DNA of 64,000 bases, taken from the NCBI GenBank assembly GCA_013286585.1, contig JABDFK010000004.1:26469-90468 (forward strand), given 5' to 3'. Origin of the DNA: Deltaproteobacteria bacterium (GTDB lineage Bacteria; Bdellovibrionota; Bdellovibrionia; Bdellovibrionales; Bdellovibrionaceae). Positions 28,175-37,268 of the stretch are shown here, one piece after another. The translations under genes and the position numbers were made by a program. The notes beneath the pieces were generated by a model. It had not been told where the DNA came from. It was given only the letters and a program-made list of their open reading frames with translations, and made no database searches. Within the stretch, counting starts at the first letter, position 1. Every line of letters starts with the position of its first letter.

Positions 28175-29692
28175 ATGGCGAATTTAACTCCAGCACTGGA
28201 AGCTGAAAGACAGAAGATTCTAAAAATCGCCAAAGACTCTGGTTTGGATATTTTTGAAACCATCTTCGAGCTGATCAGCTATGACCAGATCAACCAATTC
28301 GCAGCTTTCGGTGGCTTTCCAGTGCGCTATCCCCACTGGAAATTTGGCATGGAGTACGAACATCTCTCCAAGTCCTACGAATACGGGCTTTCGAAAATTT
28401 ATGAAATGGTGATCAACACCGACCCTTGCTACGCGTATCTCATGGAAGGGAATTCCATGATGGATCAGAAATTGGTGATGGCGCATGTGTATGGTCATTG
28501 CGATTTTTTTAAAAACAACGTTTGGTTTGCAAAAACCAATCGCAAGATGATGGACGCCATGGCCAACCATGCGACCCGGATTCGGCGATATATGGATCGC
28601 CACGGCTATGACGTCGTGGAAACCTTTATCGATCGCTGCCTAAGCCTTGAAAACCTCATCGATAGATATTCAGTGTATTACGAGCCTAGCCGCTCGCGGG
28701 AAGAAGCTCCTCAGCAAAAACAAAAGGAGTATTTGCTTCGCTATGATCGCGAATACATGCGCGACTACATCAATCCACCCAGCTTTGTCGCTGAACAAAA
28801 GCAGAGGATGCATGACATTGCCGCCAAGCGCTCGAAGTTTCCTGAAGAGCCTGAACGCGATATTTTGCGATTTCTGATGGCCTACGCACCTCTGGCTGAC
28901 TGGCAACAGGATGTGCTTTCGATCATTCGTGATGAGGCCTATTATTTTGCTCCGCAGGGGATGACGAAAACCATGAATGAGGGTTGGGCGTCTTACTGGC
29001 ACACAAAATTGATGACACAAAAAATTCTGAACGATTCAGAAATCATCGACTATGCGGATCATCATTCGGGCACCGTCGCCATGAGTCCGCAATCCTACAA
29101 TCCTTATAAAGTTGGCATTGAGCTCTTTCGTGACATCGAGGATCGCTGGAACAAGGGTCAGTTCGGTCGCGACTGGGAAAATTGCGATGATGTGCGCGAG
29201 CGAAAAAATTGGGATCGCAGAACCAATCTGGGCCGCGACAAAATTTTCGAGGTCCGCAAGATCTACAATGACGTCACCTTCATCGATGAATTTTTGACCG
29301 AGGAATTCTGTCTGAAAAACAGATTCTTTGTATATAAATTCAACAAGCGCACCAATCAGTTTGAGGTCGATACTCGTGATTTCAAGGCGATCAAGGCTAA
29401 GCTGCTGTTCCAAATGACCAATTTTGGTCAGCCGATCATTCGCATCGACGACGCCAACTTTGAAAATCGTGGCGAACTGCTGCTTTCGCATCTGTGGGAA
29501 GGCATCGACATGCAGCCCGATTTTATGACAGAGACTATGAAGAATCTCTTTGGGGTTTGGACTCGGCCGGTGAATCTGCTGACCGTGCTGGATAACGAAC
29601 GCATGCTCTGCCGTTTTGATGGTAAAGAGTGGACTCAGCATAAACTCTCTGGGCCAGAGCCTGCTCCTGCCACTACTGAAGAAAAAAAGTGA
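28175..29692 (+). CDS. spoVR: SpoVR family protein
   Basis: A 505-residue cytoplasmic protein of the SpoVR family (YcgB in E. coli), needed for spore cortex formation in Bacillus but common in non-sporulating proteobacteria beside prkA and yeaH. Characteristic segments include Y-E-L-I-S-Y-D-Q-I-like blocks near the start, A-H-V-Y-G-H-C-D-F-F-K-N-N at about 115-127, and E-G-W-A-S-Y-W-H near 275. ATG 28175, one base after the yeaH stop, is the start; 84 bp of open frame upstream lie within yeaH. Confidence 0.95.
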   Translation: MANLTPALEAERQKILKIAKDSGLDIFETIFELISYDQINQFAAFGGFPVRYPHWKFGMEYEHLSKSYEYGLSKIYEMVINTDPCYAYLMEGNSMMDQKLVMAHVYGHCDFFKNNVWFAKTNRKMMDAMANHATRIRRYMDRHGYDVVETFIDRCLSLENLIDRYSVYYEPSRSREEAPQQKQKEYLLRYDREYMRDYINPPSFVAEQKQRMHDIAAKRSKFPEEPERDILRFLMAYAPLADWQQDVLSIIRDEAYYFAPQGMTKTMNEGWASYWHTKLMTQKILNDSEIIDYADHHSGTVAMSPQSYNPYKVGIELFRDIEDRWNKGQFGRDWENCDDVRERKNWDRRTNLGRDKIFEVRKIYNDVTFIDEFLTEEFCLKNRFFVYKFNKRTNQFEVDTRDFKAIKAKLLFQMTNFGQPIIRIDDANFENRGELLLSHLWEGIDMQPDFMTETMKNLFGVWTRPVNLLTVLDNERMLCRFDGKEWTQHKLSGPEPAPATTEEKK

Positions 29693-30049
29693 ATGTCTTC
29701 CAATCTTGTCTGGTCCGATGACCCAAAAGACAAATGCCCGGCCTGTGGAGCACTGAAAACTCAGTGCAAGTGCAAACCTAAGGAAGAGCCGGGGAAACAG
29801 TATAATTTTGTCGCGATTTTTCGCATGGAAAAAAACGGCCGCGGCGGCAAAACCGTCACCGTCATCGACAATTTGCCCAAGCAAGAAGTGTTTCTGAAGG
29901 AGCTCACCAAAGAGCTCAAGGCCAAATGTGGCTCTGGGGGTACCTACTCTGTTGCCGGAAAAGAAGGATTGATCGAAATCCAGGGCGACAAACGGCTGCA
30001 AATTAAGGCGATTTTTGACAAGAGGGGCTATAAGTACAAGGGAATGTAA
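29693..30049 (+). CDS. yciH: YciH/SUI1 family translation factor
   Basis: A 118-residue bacterial homologue of eIF1, thought to act on initiation fidelity at the ribosomal P site. Residues about 15-30 hold a CxxC pair and a CxC (C-P-A-C-G, C-K-C), perhaps a zinc ribbon; the SUI1 core follows with K-T-V-T-V-I-D-N-L-P and the C-terminal G-D-K-R-L-Q-I-K-A-I-F-D-K-R-G-Y-K-Y-K-G. The ATG starts directly after the spoVR stop, so it is translated from the prkA operon mRNA. Confidence 0.9.
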   Translation: MSSNLVWSDDPKDKCPACGALKTQCKCKPKEEPGKQYNFVAIFRMEKNGRGGKTVTVIDNLPKQEVFLKELTKELKAKCGSGGTYSVAGKEGLIEIQGDKRLQIKAIFDKRGYKYKGM

Positions 30050-30121
30050 TTTTTCTTGCCCAGATCCGTAACTCGAGGAATCATCTGGCCATTGGCAAAA
30101 TTAAACAACAAGGAGATTCCT

Positions 30122-30316
30122 ATGAAAATGTTCGCAATGTTATTGCCCGCTTTGATGGTTGGTTCTTTGGCTCTTGCACAAGGTGGCGGCGACGCTATGG
30201 CTGCGGCTCCAAAAACAAAAAAAGAAGCTTACAAAGCTTGCAAAGATTCATCTGCTGGCGACAAAAAAGCGATGAAAAAATGCATGAAAGATTGGAAAAA
30301 AAGCCAAGGAAAATAA
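30122..30316 (+). CDS. small exported Lys/Cys protein
   Basis: A 64-residue protein with a signal peptide cleaved after L-A-L-A (about residue 18) and a mature tail rich in Lys and Ala, with two cysteines in A-C-K-D and K-C-M-K-D-W-K-K. GGAG 6 nt before ATG 30122 and a strong terminator after the stop make it a real, monocistronic gene. Small basic exported proteins of this sort are common in Bdellovibrio-like genomes; the function is unknown. Confidence 0.8.
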   Translation: MKMFAMLLPALMVGSLALAQGGGDAMAAAPKTKKEAYKACKDSSAGDKKAMKKCMKDWKKSQGK

Positions 30317-30340
30317 TTAGCTCAGGCTAATTGTTAGTTC

Positions 30341-30366
30341 AAAAAGCCCACTCCGGTGGGCTTTTT
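30341..30366 (+). terminator. strong rho-independent terminator
   Basis: AAAAAGCCCAC, a TCCG tetraloop and GTGGGCTTTTT form an 11-bp stem ending in a T-run, 25 bases after the small exported protein gene. The symmetric A/T flanks would let it work in both directions. Confidence 0.95.
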
Positions 30367-30389
30367 ATTTGGAGCCAAGGACATAACTG

Positions 30390-31235
30390 ATGCAAAGTTC
30401 AGACGCGCGTTTTCGAAATATCAAAAAAATCGGTGGACACACCCGCTGGAGCCAAGATTTTTATCACTATCTGCTGCTAGTGACCTGGCCCAGATTTTTC
30501 GCCGCCTTCGTCGGATTTTTCCTAGTGTTCAATATTATTTTCGGAGTCCTCTACTGGATCATTCCCGGAGCTTTATCCGGTACTGATGGTTCCCTCTTCC
30601 AATCCTTTCTTTTTAGTGTGCAGACCTACACCACCGTTGGTTACGGATCCTTTGCTCCGGCCAGTGCATTAGCTCACGTGATCATGGTCTGTGAATCGCT
30701 TTTGATGCTGTTTTCCTCGGCCGCGCTGACCGGACTGGTATTTGCCAAGTTTTCGCGACCGAATGCCAAAATTATTTTTTCAAAATCGGCGCTGATCAGT
30801 CAATTTGACGGAAAAAAATGCCTGATGATGAGAATGGGAAACCTGCGCAACAACACCATCGCCGAAGCTCAAGTCAGCATGCTGATCTTGAAAACCTTCG
30901 TCACCAGCGAGGGACAGCAGACCCGCGGGCAAGTGGATCTAAAATTGCGGCGTAGAACCAGCTTATTTTTTGCGCTGTCCTGGTTGGTCGTCCACGAAAT
31001 TGACGAGCAAAGTCCGATCTACGGACTCACCTCAGAAGATTTGATTCGACAGAACATCGAGCTAGCGGTGTCTGTGATTGGTAATGATTCGACAGTGTCA
31101 CAAGCCGTCCATGCCGGTTGCATTTACAGCCCCGATGAAATCATTTTCGATCGATATTTTGAAGACGTGATTGAGTCTGAAAATGGCCGTGTAAAAGCGA
31201 TCAACTACAAAAAATTTCACGACTTGAAAGCCTAG
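30390..31235 (+). CDS. inward-rectifier (KirBac-like) potassium channel
   Basis: A 281-residue inner-membrane channel subunit. Two helices (about 33-58 and 95-118) flank the pore loop with selectivity filter T-V-G-Y-G at 82-86. A slide-helix-like segment rich in Trp and Arg precedes the first helix, and the C-terminal 150 residues form the immunoglobulin-like cytoplasmic Kir domain (G-K-K-C-L-M-M-R-M-G-N-L-R-N-N). It presumably conducts potassium under cytoplasmic ligand or lipid control. It starts 24 bp after the terminator stem and ends inside the first hairpin unit of the CTAGCCA repeat. Confidence 0.92.
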   Translation: MQSSDARFRNIKKIGGHTRWSQDFYHYLLLVTWPRFFAAFVGFFLVFNIIFGVLYWIIPGALSGTDGSLFQSFLFSVQTYTTVGYGSFAPASALAHVIMVCESLLMLFSSAALTGLVFAKFSRPNAKIIFSKSALISQFDGKKCLMMRMGNLRNNTIAEAQVSMLILKTFVTSEGQQTRGQVDLKLRRRTSLFFALSWLVVHEIDEQSPIYGLTSEDLIRQNIELAVSVIGNDSTVSQAVHAGCIYSPDEIIFDRYFEDVIESENGRVKAINYKKFHDLKA

Positions 31236-31319
31236 CCAGCCAGCTGCGGGAACCGCAGCGTTTCGCTAGCCAGCCGGTGGCACACCGGCGTTTCGCTAGC
31301 CAGCCGTATCGGCGTTTCG
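31232..31319. repeat. three tandem CTAGCCA-hairpin-GTTTCG units
   Basis: Three units in tandem: CTAGCCA, a small hairpin with a 3-nt loop, then GTTTCG. The stems differ but all pair: GCTGCGG/CCGCAGC (31243-31259), GCCGGTG/CACCGGC (31273-31289), GCCG/CGGC (31303-31313). The first unit includes the stop codon of the channel gene. A fourth copy, same as the third, lies at 32933-32956. The block separates convergent genes. Confidence 0.85.
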
Positions 31320-31320
31320 C

Positions 31321-32136
31321 TCACCCTTTTTCCGCTATGACAAACATCCCGGTGGAAATTCCGCTCATAGAAATGGCCTTAAGAAAACCGGGAATATGAT
31401 ATTTTTGATACAGCCGAATGTAGTTAAATCCATACCGATTCACGCGCACATTTTTGAAGCCGACATCCGTGAAAAGTCTTTTGATCGATCGATCCGAGTA
31501 ATAGCAGACATGCGCCGGAGGATCGAGATAATACCATTTCTCTTTATTCCATCGAGACATTCCACCATCAAGATTGCCTGTGCTTAGGCACGCCCGTCCG
31601 CCTGGCTTAAGGCTATCATAAATTGCAGTGGCAAATTTGTGGGGATTTAAATCGTGCTCGATCACTTCTGTGGAAAGCACGCAGTCGAATCGTGAACTGC
31701 AACGCTGAGTGATTGCAGGGTCGTAGACTTTTCCAGTGTGAACCTGAAAGCCGCGTGCGCGAAGGCTTTCACTGGCAAATTCAGAAATTTCTACGGCTTC
31801 ATAAGTAACTTTAGGATGGGCTTCTTGCAAATACCGACCGATCATTCCGCCGGCGCCAGGGCCAATCTCAAGCAGATTCTTGAAATCCGCCTGAAGCAAG
31901 TTTTCAATGATGTATTTTTTTTCTTTTTCCACTACGGCATTTTCGTCTTGCGAAAACCGAGCCTTGCCGCCCGAAAAATATTCCTTGTCATAGAAATTAA
32001 CAAGATCTTGTTCGCTGACATTCGTTTGCCCAAAGCCGCAGTCAGCGCATTTATAAATCTCAAAATTATTTTTCGCGCAGTAGGATCGAACTTCGGACGA
32101 TCCACAAATTTTACAATTCATCGCCGCAGCATACAT
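31321..32136 (-). CDS. SAM-dependent methyltransferase with zinc-ribbon N-terminus
   Basis: A 271-residue cytoplasmic enzyme. The first 30 residues hold C-K-I-C and C-A-D-C, a four-Cys zinc ribbon typical of methyltransferases acting on sugars or lipids; the class I fold follows with L-L-E-I-G-P-G-A-G (about 98) and V-L-S-T-E-V-I-E-H (about 155). The substrate cannot be told. The frame is open to 32217 inside tadA, but ATG 32136 with AAGAGAG upstream, 4 bp after the tadA stop, is the likely start, so it is cotranscribed with tadA. Confidence 0.82.
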   Translation of the reverse strand: MYAAAMNCKICGSSEVRSYCAKNNFEIYKCADCGFGQTNVSEQDLVNFYDKEYFSGGKARFSQDENAVVEKEKKYIIENLLQADFKNLLEIGPGAGGMIGRYLQEAHPKVTYEAVEISEFASESLRARGFQVHTGKVYDPAITQRCSSRFDCVLSTEVIEHDLNPHKFATAIYDSLKPGGRACLSTGNLDGGMSRWNKEKWYYLDPPAHVCYYSDRSIKRLFTDVGFKNVRVNRYGFNYIRLYQKYHIPGFLKAISMSGISTGMFVIAEKG

Positions 32137-32140
32137 AGGC

Positions 32141-32617
32141 CTACGCTCTCTTGCGACGAAAAAAATCGGATAGAATTTTTCCGCACTCTTCAGCCAAAAC
32201 GCCGGCGGTAACGTCAAAGCGGTGGTTCAATCGCGAGTCCTCGGCCAACCGAAACAGCGAGTGAATGCCGCCGCCTTTTGGGTCCGTGGCGCCGTAAACC
32301 AATCGCCCAATGCGACTTTGCACCAATAGGCCGGCACACATCACACAGGGCTCTAGGGTGACATACAAAGTCGCATCAGAGAGTCTCCAGCGTCCCAATT
32401 TTTGCGATGCCCGGTGCACGCATATAACCTCTGCATGGCCGATGGGCGTGTTCCATTGTTCCTTTTTATTGAATGATTTCGATATAATACGACCGTCCAC
32501 CACCAAAATAGAACCGACAGGAACCTCGTCCTGATCAGCGGCCTTTTGAGCCAATTCCAGGGCCTTCTTCATCCAAAAGACATCATCATATTGCGGCGCA
32601 TCCGAGTTCGTGGTCAT
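32141..32617 (-). CDS. tadA: tRNA adenosine(34) deaminase
   Basis: Converts A34 of tRNA-Arg to inosine. The 158 residues from ATG 32617 contain the zinc deaminase motifs H-A-E (His61, proton shuttle Glu63) and P-C-V-M-C (Cys91, Cys94), with A-T-D-P-K-G-G near 115. A longer frame from 32701 adds 28 residues before the usual start and overlaps a good promoter, so the short form is preferred. The downstream methyltransferase is coupled. Confidence 0.93.
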   Translation of the reverse strand: MTTNSDAPQYDDVFWMKKALELAQKAADQDEVPVGSILVVDGRIISKSFNKKEQWNTPIGHAEVICVHRASQKLGRWRLSDATLYVTLEPCVMCAGLLVQSRIGRLVYGATDPKGGGIHSLFRLAEDSRLNHRFDVTAGVLAEECGKILSDFFRRKRA

Positions 32618-32626
32618 AGAGTTCAG

Positions 32627-32655
32627 TACATAGTCAGAATCTTTGTGATTGTCAT
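32627..32655 (-). promoter_or_regulatory. candidate tadA promoter
   Basis: On the minus strand ATGACA (32655-32650) and TATGTA (32632-32627) are separated by exactly 17 bp. The -10 ends 9 bases before ATG 32617, leaving almost no leader and no ribosome-binding site, which favours the short tadA and suggests a leaderless or near-leaderless transcript. Confidence 0.5.
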
Positions 32656-32721
32656 CTTGCGGCGTTCTCGACGCTCTGATATACGAAACCTTCTTATCCA
32701 CTGGGAAGGAAGGTGATTTTA

Positions 32722-32925
32722 GTGGCTTTAGTTAAAGTTAAAGACGGCGAAAGTTTTGAATCTGCATTTCGTCGATTTAAAAAATCCTGCGAAAAAGCAG
32801 GCATCCTTTCCGATGTTAAAAAACGCGAACATTATGAAAAACCAAGCGTTCGATTGAAAAAGAAATCTTTGTCAGCACGCAAACGCGCTCTGAAAAAGAC
32901 AACCAAGCGAGTTTGGGGAGAATAA
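32722..32925 (+). CDS. rpsU: 30S ribosomal protein S21
   Basis: A 67-residue basic small-subunit protein with the S21 pattern [20 protein letters not shown] near the start and a Lys/Arg-rich C-terminus. The start GTG 32722 has AAGGAAGG about 8 nt upstream; a GTG at 32713 lies within that site and is rejected. It is the first gene of the macromolecular synthesis operon (rpsU, dnaG, rpoD), here with yqeY inserted and a terminator-like stem after rpsU. Confidence 0.95.
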   Translation: MALVKVKDGESFESAFRRFKKSCEKAGILSDVKKREHYEKPSVRLKKKSLSARKRALKKTTKRVWGE

Positions 32926-32932
32926 TCTCTTC

Positions 32933-32956
32933 CTAGCCAGCCGTATCGGCGTTTCG
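32933..32956 (+). repeat. single CTAGCCA-hairpin-GTTTCG unit
   Basis: CTAGCCA, GCCG-TAT-CGGC, GTTTCG: the same 24-base unit as the third copy of the tandem block at 31296-31319. It begins 8 bases after the rpsU stop and precedes the terminator stem. Confidence 0.8.
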
Positions 32957-32973
32957 CTTGGATTTAAATCTCA

Positions 32974-33009
32974 AGAGGGGAATTCTCACGGGAATTTCCC
33001 TCTTTTTTT
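32974..33009 (+). terminator. terminator between rpsU and yqeY
   Basis: AGAGGGGAATTC pairs with GAATTTCCCTCT across a short loop (one G-T pair) and is followed by seven T residues. It would attenuate readthrough from rpsU into yqeY-dnaG-rpoD, as in the E. coli operon. Confidence 0.85.
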
Positions 33010-33024
33010 GCGGGGGTAAATGAA

Positions 33025-33474
33025 ATGGAAATTCGTGAACGTTTAACAACCGAAATGAAAGAGGCCATGAAAGCCAAAGATCAACTTCGGCTGGAAGCCA
33101 TTCGTTTTCTGCAAGCAGCGATCAAAAACAAAGAGATTGAACTGCGGCCCAACCCAATTTCTGCCGACGACGTTCTAGCCGTCGTCAAAAAAATGGTGAA
33201 GCAACGCAAAGAATCCATCGAACAATATCAAGCGGCCAATCGCCAAGATTTGGTCGACAAAGAATCCGCAGAACTGAAAATCATCGAAGCTTATCTGCCG
33301 GCACAAATGGGCCGCGGCGAAATTGAAAAGATAGTATCCGAGGTCATCACACAAACGAACGCTGCCAGCATCAAAGACATGGGCACCGTGATGAAAGCCG
33401 TGGTGGCCAAAACCGGTGGCGCTGCTGACAACAAAATCGTGAGTGAAATCATTCGTTCGAAATTGCAAGCTTAG
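33025..33474 (+). CDS. yqeY: GatB/YqeY domain protein
   Basis: A 149-residue cytoplasmic protein consisting only of the YqeY domain (related to the GatB tail that binds tRNA): M-K-A-K-D-Q-L-R-L-E-A-I-R, then K-Q-R-K-E-S-I-E-Q-Y and I-I-E-A-Y-L-P-A-Q-M. Its role outside amidotransferases is unknown; it very often precedes dnaG. Only 6 bp separate it from dnaG. CGGGGG before ATG 33025 supports the start. Confidence 0.93.
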   Translation: MEIRERLTTEMKEAMKAKDQLRLEAIRFLQAAIKNKEIELRPNPISADDVLAVVKKMVKQRKESIEQYQAANRQDLVDKESAELKIIEAYLPAQMGRGEIEKIVSEVITQTNAASIKDMGTVMKAVVAKTGGAADNKIVSEIIRSKLQA

Positions 33475-33480
33475 GAATAC

Positions 33481-35445
33481 ATGAGATTTACTGAGGACTT
33501 CATCGAGAAAGTCCGCGATGCCAACAACCTCGTGGACTTGATCGCTCAGCACACGCAACTTCGTCCCATGGCCGGTGGCTATATGGGACGCTGTCCGTTT
33601 CCCGATCATCAGGAGAGGACTGCTTCTTTTTCTGTGTCAGAGGCCAAGCAAGTCTACAACTGTTTCGGCTGCCACAAAAAAGGAAATATTTTTACCTTCC
33701 TCCAAGACTTCATGGGCTTAAGTTTTCCAGAGACCGTGGAGTTTCTTGCGAATCGCGCTCACATTTCAATGCCCGAAGATACCAGCCACGATGCCGCTCA
33801 ACAAGATCAAGTGGCGCGCAAGAAAAAAGCCATCATTCAAATCAATAAACTGGCGTTGCAATATTTCACTGACAGCTATCATCGTCTGGCCAAAGACCAT
33901 CCAGTTCGTGTTTACGCCGAACAAAAGCGTGGACTTTCCGCGCAGACCATCAAAGATTTTCAAATCGGATATGCTCCCAAGGAGTGGGACGGTTTTGCCA
34001 AGGTGGCTCAATCCAAGTCCGTGAATTTGGCATTAGCCGAAGAGGCTTGGCTGATCAAACGACGCGCCCAAGGTGATTCCTACGGCGATGGATACATTGA
34101 TAAATTTCGCGATCGTTTAATGTTCCCCATTTTAAATCAGATGAACGAGCCCGTCGCATTCGGTGGACGCATCATCGATCAGGGAGAGCCCAAATATTTG
34201 AACAGTGGTGAAACTCCGGTGTTCAACAAAGGCAAAATTCTTTACGGACTTTCACAGACAGCAAAATTCGTTCGCAGTGAAGATCAGGTTTTGGTGGTCG
34301 AAGGCTACATGGATCTGGTTTCATTGTATCAAGCGGGAATTCGCAATGCGGTGGCTCCGATGGGAACGGCGCTGACCTTCGACCAAGGGCGAATACTCGG
34401 GCGCATGACAAAAAATGTGATTGTACTTTTTGACGGTGATGAAGCCGGTCAACGAGCCGCCGAAAGAAGTTTACCCATACTTTTAAACGCCGATGTTCAC
34501 CCAAAGGGAATGATTCTGCCTGAGGGCATGGACCCCGATGATTTCGTCAAATCTCAGGGTGCAGAGGCTTTGACCAATTTAATTTCGACTGCGCCAGATT
34601 TATTTTCTATGGTGCTCGGCATGTGGACGCGCGGCTATCGCGGTGAAGCTTCCGATAAAGTGAAGATGAGCGACTTGCTCATTCCGATTTTTTCAGCGAT
34701 GCAAGATCAGCGTTTGAAGCGCCTGTATTTGCAAGAAGCTGCCGGAAAATTAAAAGTCGAAGAGCATTGGCTGCGAGAGGCTTTGCGAACACCGAGTGGA
34801 AAAATCAGCTCAAGTGACGTCTACAGCAATTCTGGTGCCAACTTAAATCAGAGACCCAGCGCGACAGGAACACCAAATTCTTCGGAAAATTTCACAAATT
34901 CCCAGCCTTCGGCTGAAAAAAATCCAGGCTCAGAAAGCACCGAAAGCTCCGTAGAGCGTGTCTCATTGAAAGGAGCCACCAAGCTGGAGGCCACACTTTT
35001 GGGAATCGTGCTTAAAAATACTAATAATTTTGAATACTTCCGTGATAATCAGGGAATGGAACTGGTGCTTCATCCCGGAGTTCGGCAAGTGCTGGAAAAA
35101 GCGGCAGTCGCCTATAGACAAGGTCCAGAAAAATTTGATAAATTGGCCGGTCTCTTAGCGTCCTTTGTCGATCGACCGGAACTACTGCTTGCAGATTCCG
35201 AACGCTCGGCCAACGAAGCTGGTGACGACATCGCGGCGGATATCGCGAAAGAAAAAGAGAAGGAGCAACGACAAGAATCAGAAGCAAAACTTCTGGTCGA
35301 TTGTGTGAAACGTTTGAGAAATCAATTTTTGAAAGTTCAAGCGGATCAATTGGCAGCGGAAATAAAAGTGCAGCCCACTCCCGAAAAATTAGAAAAATTA
35401 ATGAGTATTCAAAGAGACCGACTGGCGATCAACAAGGAATCATGA
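33481..35445 (+). CDS. dnaG: DNA primase
   Basis: Makes RNA primers at the replication fork. The 654 residues show the N-terminal zinc-binding domain (C-P-F-P-D-H with downstream C-F-G-C-H), where the first pair is spaced C-x4-H instead of C-x2-H, the RNA polymerase core, and the TOPRIM motif with V-V-E-G-Y-M-D and F-D-G-D-E-A-G. A low-complexity Ser/Asn linker (about 445-490) leads to the C-terminal helicase-binding domain. The last 4 bp overlap rpoD (ATGA). Confidence 0.96.
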   Translation: MRFTEDFIEKVRDANNLVDLIAQHTQLRPMAGGYMGRCPFPDHQERTASFSVSEAKQVYNCFGCHKKGNIFTFLQDFMGLSFPETVEFLANRAHISMPEDTSHDAAQQDQVARKKKAIIQINKLALQYFTDSYHRLAKDHPVRVYAEQKRGLSAQTIKDFQIGYAPKEWDGFAKVAQSKSVNLALAEEAWLIKRRAQGDSYGDGYIDKFRDRLMFPILNQMNEPVAFGGRIIDQGEPKYLNSGETPVFNKGKILYGLSQTAKFVRSEDQVLVVEGYMDLVSLYQAGIRNAVAPMGTALTFDQGRILGRMTKNVIVLFDGDEAGQRAAERSLPILLNADVHPKGMILPEGMDPDDFVKSQGAEALTNLISTAPDLFSMVLGMWTRGYRGEASDKVKMSDLLIPIFSAMQDQRLKRLYLQEAAGKLKVEEHWLREALRTPSGKISSSDVYSNSGANLNQRPSATGTPNSSENFTNSQPSAEKNPGSESTESSVERVSLKGATKLEATLLGIVLKNTNNFEYFRDNQGMELVLHPGVRQVLEKAAVAYRQGPEKFDKLAGLLASFVDRPELLLADSERSANEAGDDIAADIAKEKEKEQRQESEAKLLVDCVKRLRNQFLKVQADQLAAEIKVQPTPEKLEKLMSIQRDRLAINKES

Positions 35446-37265
35446 TGAACACAAATAACGAAAATGAACCAGTGAAGCAGCTCAGCCTTGCCGAGCAAGA
35501 TGCAATGATCAAAGAAGAAGTTCAGCGCATTCTGAAGTTGGCGAAGGAAAAGGGCACGCTCACCATCGAAGAGATCAATGAACTTTTGCCGCCAGAAATC
35601 ATTGCGGCCAGTGTTCTTGATGCCTTCATGCAGGCGCTGGAAATCAATGGCGTGGTCATCACAGATTTGACCGAAGCGCGCAAAGACGATGACGACGAAA
35701 AAGAACAGTTTCTGGCCGATCCTGACAAAGAGGACGAAGAAGCTGATGAAGATGAAAAAGCCGAAAGCGAAGACGTTAAAGGCAACGACCCCGTGCGCTT
35801 GTACCTGCGCAAAATGGGATCAGTGTCCCTGCTCACTCGTGAGGGTGAGGTCGAAATCGCCCGTCGTATCGAGATGGGAGAACGAGAGATCGTTCGCGCC
35901 ATCCTGATGTCACCCATCGGAACGGTAGAGATCATCAATCTGGGCAAACGCTTGGATGAAGGTCGTATCAAGGTGAAATCGATCTTCCGCGGTTTGGAAG
36001 ACGAGGACACTCAGTATGATGAAAAAGAATACATCGATAAAATTCATCAGCTGATCGGCAAAGTTTACGAATATCAATCACAGGTTGGAGCGGCGTTCAA
36101 AGTCCTACGCGATGATGCAACCACAGCCCCCGTGCGTGAAAAAACTTTGGCGGATGTGCATGTCTTGAATGAAGTGTTGATGGCGAATTTCGAGTCCATC
36201 AATTTCAATCGTAAAACCATCAATCGCGTCGTGATTAAATTCCGTAACTTGGTGAACCGCTTAAATTCTCTGCGCCGACGGATCAAAGATGGCACCGAGC
36301 GAACGTTCTCTAAAGACGTGAATGTTTTGGTCGAGCGATTGAAGCTCATCGAAACCAATGAAAAAGAATCAGTCAAAATGTCGAAAGACACGGGCCTGAC
36401 ATTCGGTCGCTTCAGAACCTATGCGCTGACAGCTTCCGATGCCGACACTCGTATGCGACGTCTGTATTCCGAAACTGAAATGAATTATCGATGGATCAAC
36501 GAAACTTACACGGCCATCTGGCGCGGTGAAAAAGAAGCCGACGTGGCAAAATCAGAGTTGGTTGAGGCCAATTTACGTCTGGTGGTTTCCATCGCCAAAA
36601 AATACACCAACCGTGGTTTGCAATTCCTGGATCTGATCCAAGAGGGCAACATCGGTTTGATGAAGGCCGTGGATAAGTTCGAATATCGTCGTGGTTATAA
36701 ATTTTCGACATATGCCACTTGGTGGATTCGTCAGGCGATCACTCGTGCGATTGCCGATCAGGCGCGCACGATTCGTATTCCTGTGCACATGATCGAGACC
36801 ATCAACAAGCTGGTGCGTACACAAAGGCACCTAGTTCAGGAACTGGGCCGTGAACCCGTGCCTGAAGAGATCGCTGATCGTATGGACATGCCTGTGGACA
36901 AAGTCCGCAAAGTCTTGAAAATCGCGAAAGAGCCCATCTCTTTAGAAACTCCAGTGGGCGAAGAAGAAGATTCGCATTTGGGCGACTTTATCGAAGACAA
37001 AAAGGTCATCAACCCGGCAGAAGCCATTGTGAATCTGAACTTGGCCGAACAAACTCGTCGGGTGTTGGCAACACTGACTCCGCGAGAAGAAAAAGTTCTA
37101 CGCATGCGTTTCGGTATCGGCGAAGAATCCGATCACACTTTGGAAGAGGTCGGTCAGGATTTCAACGTCACCAGGGAACGTATTCGTCAGATCGAGGCCA
37201 AAGCCCTTCGCAAGCTGCGACATCCATCGCGCTCGAACAAGCTTAAAACCTTCGTCGATTCTTGA
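35442..37265 (+). CDS. rpoD: RNA polymerase sigma factor RpoD (sigma-70)
   Basis: Primary sigma factor, 607 residues. A reduced region 1.1 ([11 protein letters not shown]) and an acidic spacer (D/E-rich, about 80-110) lead to region 1.2, the non-conserved region, region 2 ([16 protein letters not shown], then [10 protein letters not shown]), region 3, and region 4.2 ([10 protein letters not shown]). AAGGA before ATG 35442 and the ATGA overlap with dnaG fix the start, with a second ATG three bases on. Last gene of the rpsU-yqeY-dnaG-rpoD operon. Confidence 0.97.
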   Translation: MMNTNNENEPVKQLSLAEQDAMIKEEVQRILKLAKEKGTLTIEEINELLPPEIIAASVLDAFMQALEINGVVITDLTEARKDDDDEKEQFLADPDKEDEEADEDEKAESEDVKGNDPVRLYLRKMGSVSLLTREGEVEIARRIEMGEREIVRAILMSPIGTVEIINLGKRLDEGRIKVKSIFRGLEDEDTQYDEKEYIDKIHQLIGKVYEYQSQVGAAFKVLRDDATTAPVREKTLADVHVLNEVLMANFESINFNRKTINRVVIKFRNLVNRLNSLRRRIKDGTERTFSKDVNVLVERLKLIETNEKESVKMSKDTGLTFGRFRTYALTASDADTRMRRLYSETEMNYRWINETYTAIWRGEKEADVAKSELVEANLRLVVSIAKKYTNRGLQFLDLIQEGNIGLMKAVDKFEYRRGYKFSTYATWWIRQAITRAIADQARTIRIPVHMIETINKLVRTQRHLVQELGREPVPEEIADRMDMPVDKVRKVLKIAKEPISLETPVGEEEDSHLGDFIEDKKVINPAEAIVNLNLAEQTRRVLATLTPREEKVLRMRFGIGEESDHTLEEVGQDFNVTRERIRQIEAKALRKLRHPSRSNKLKTFVDS

Positions 37266-37268
37266 TCG

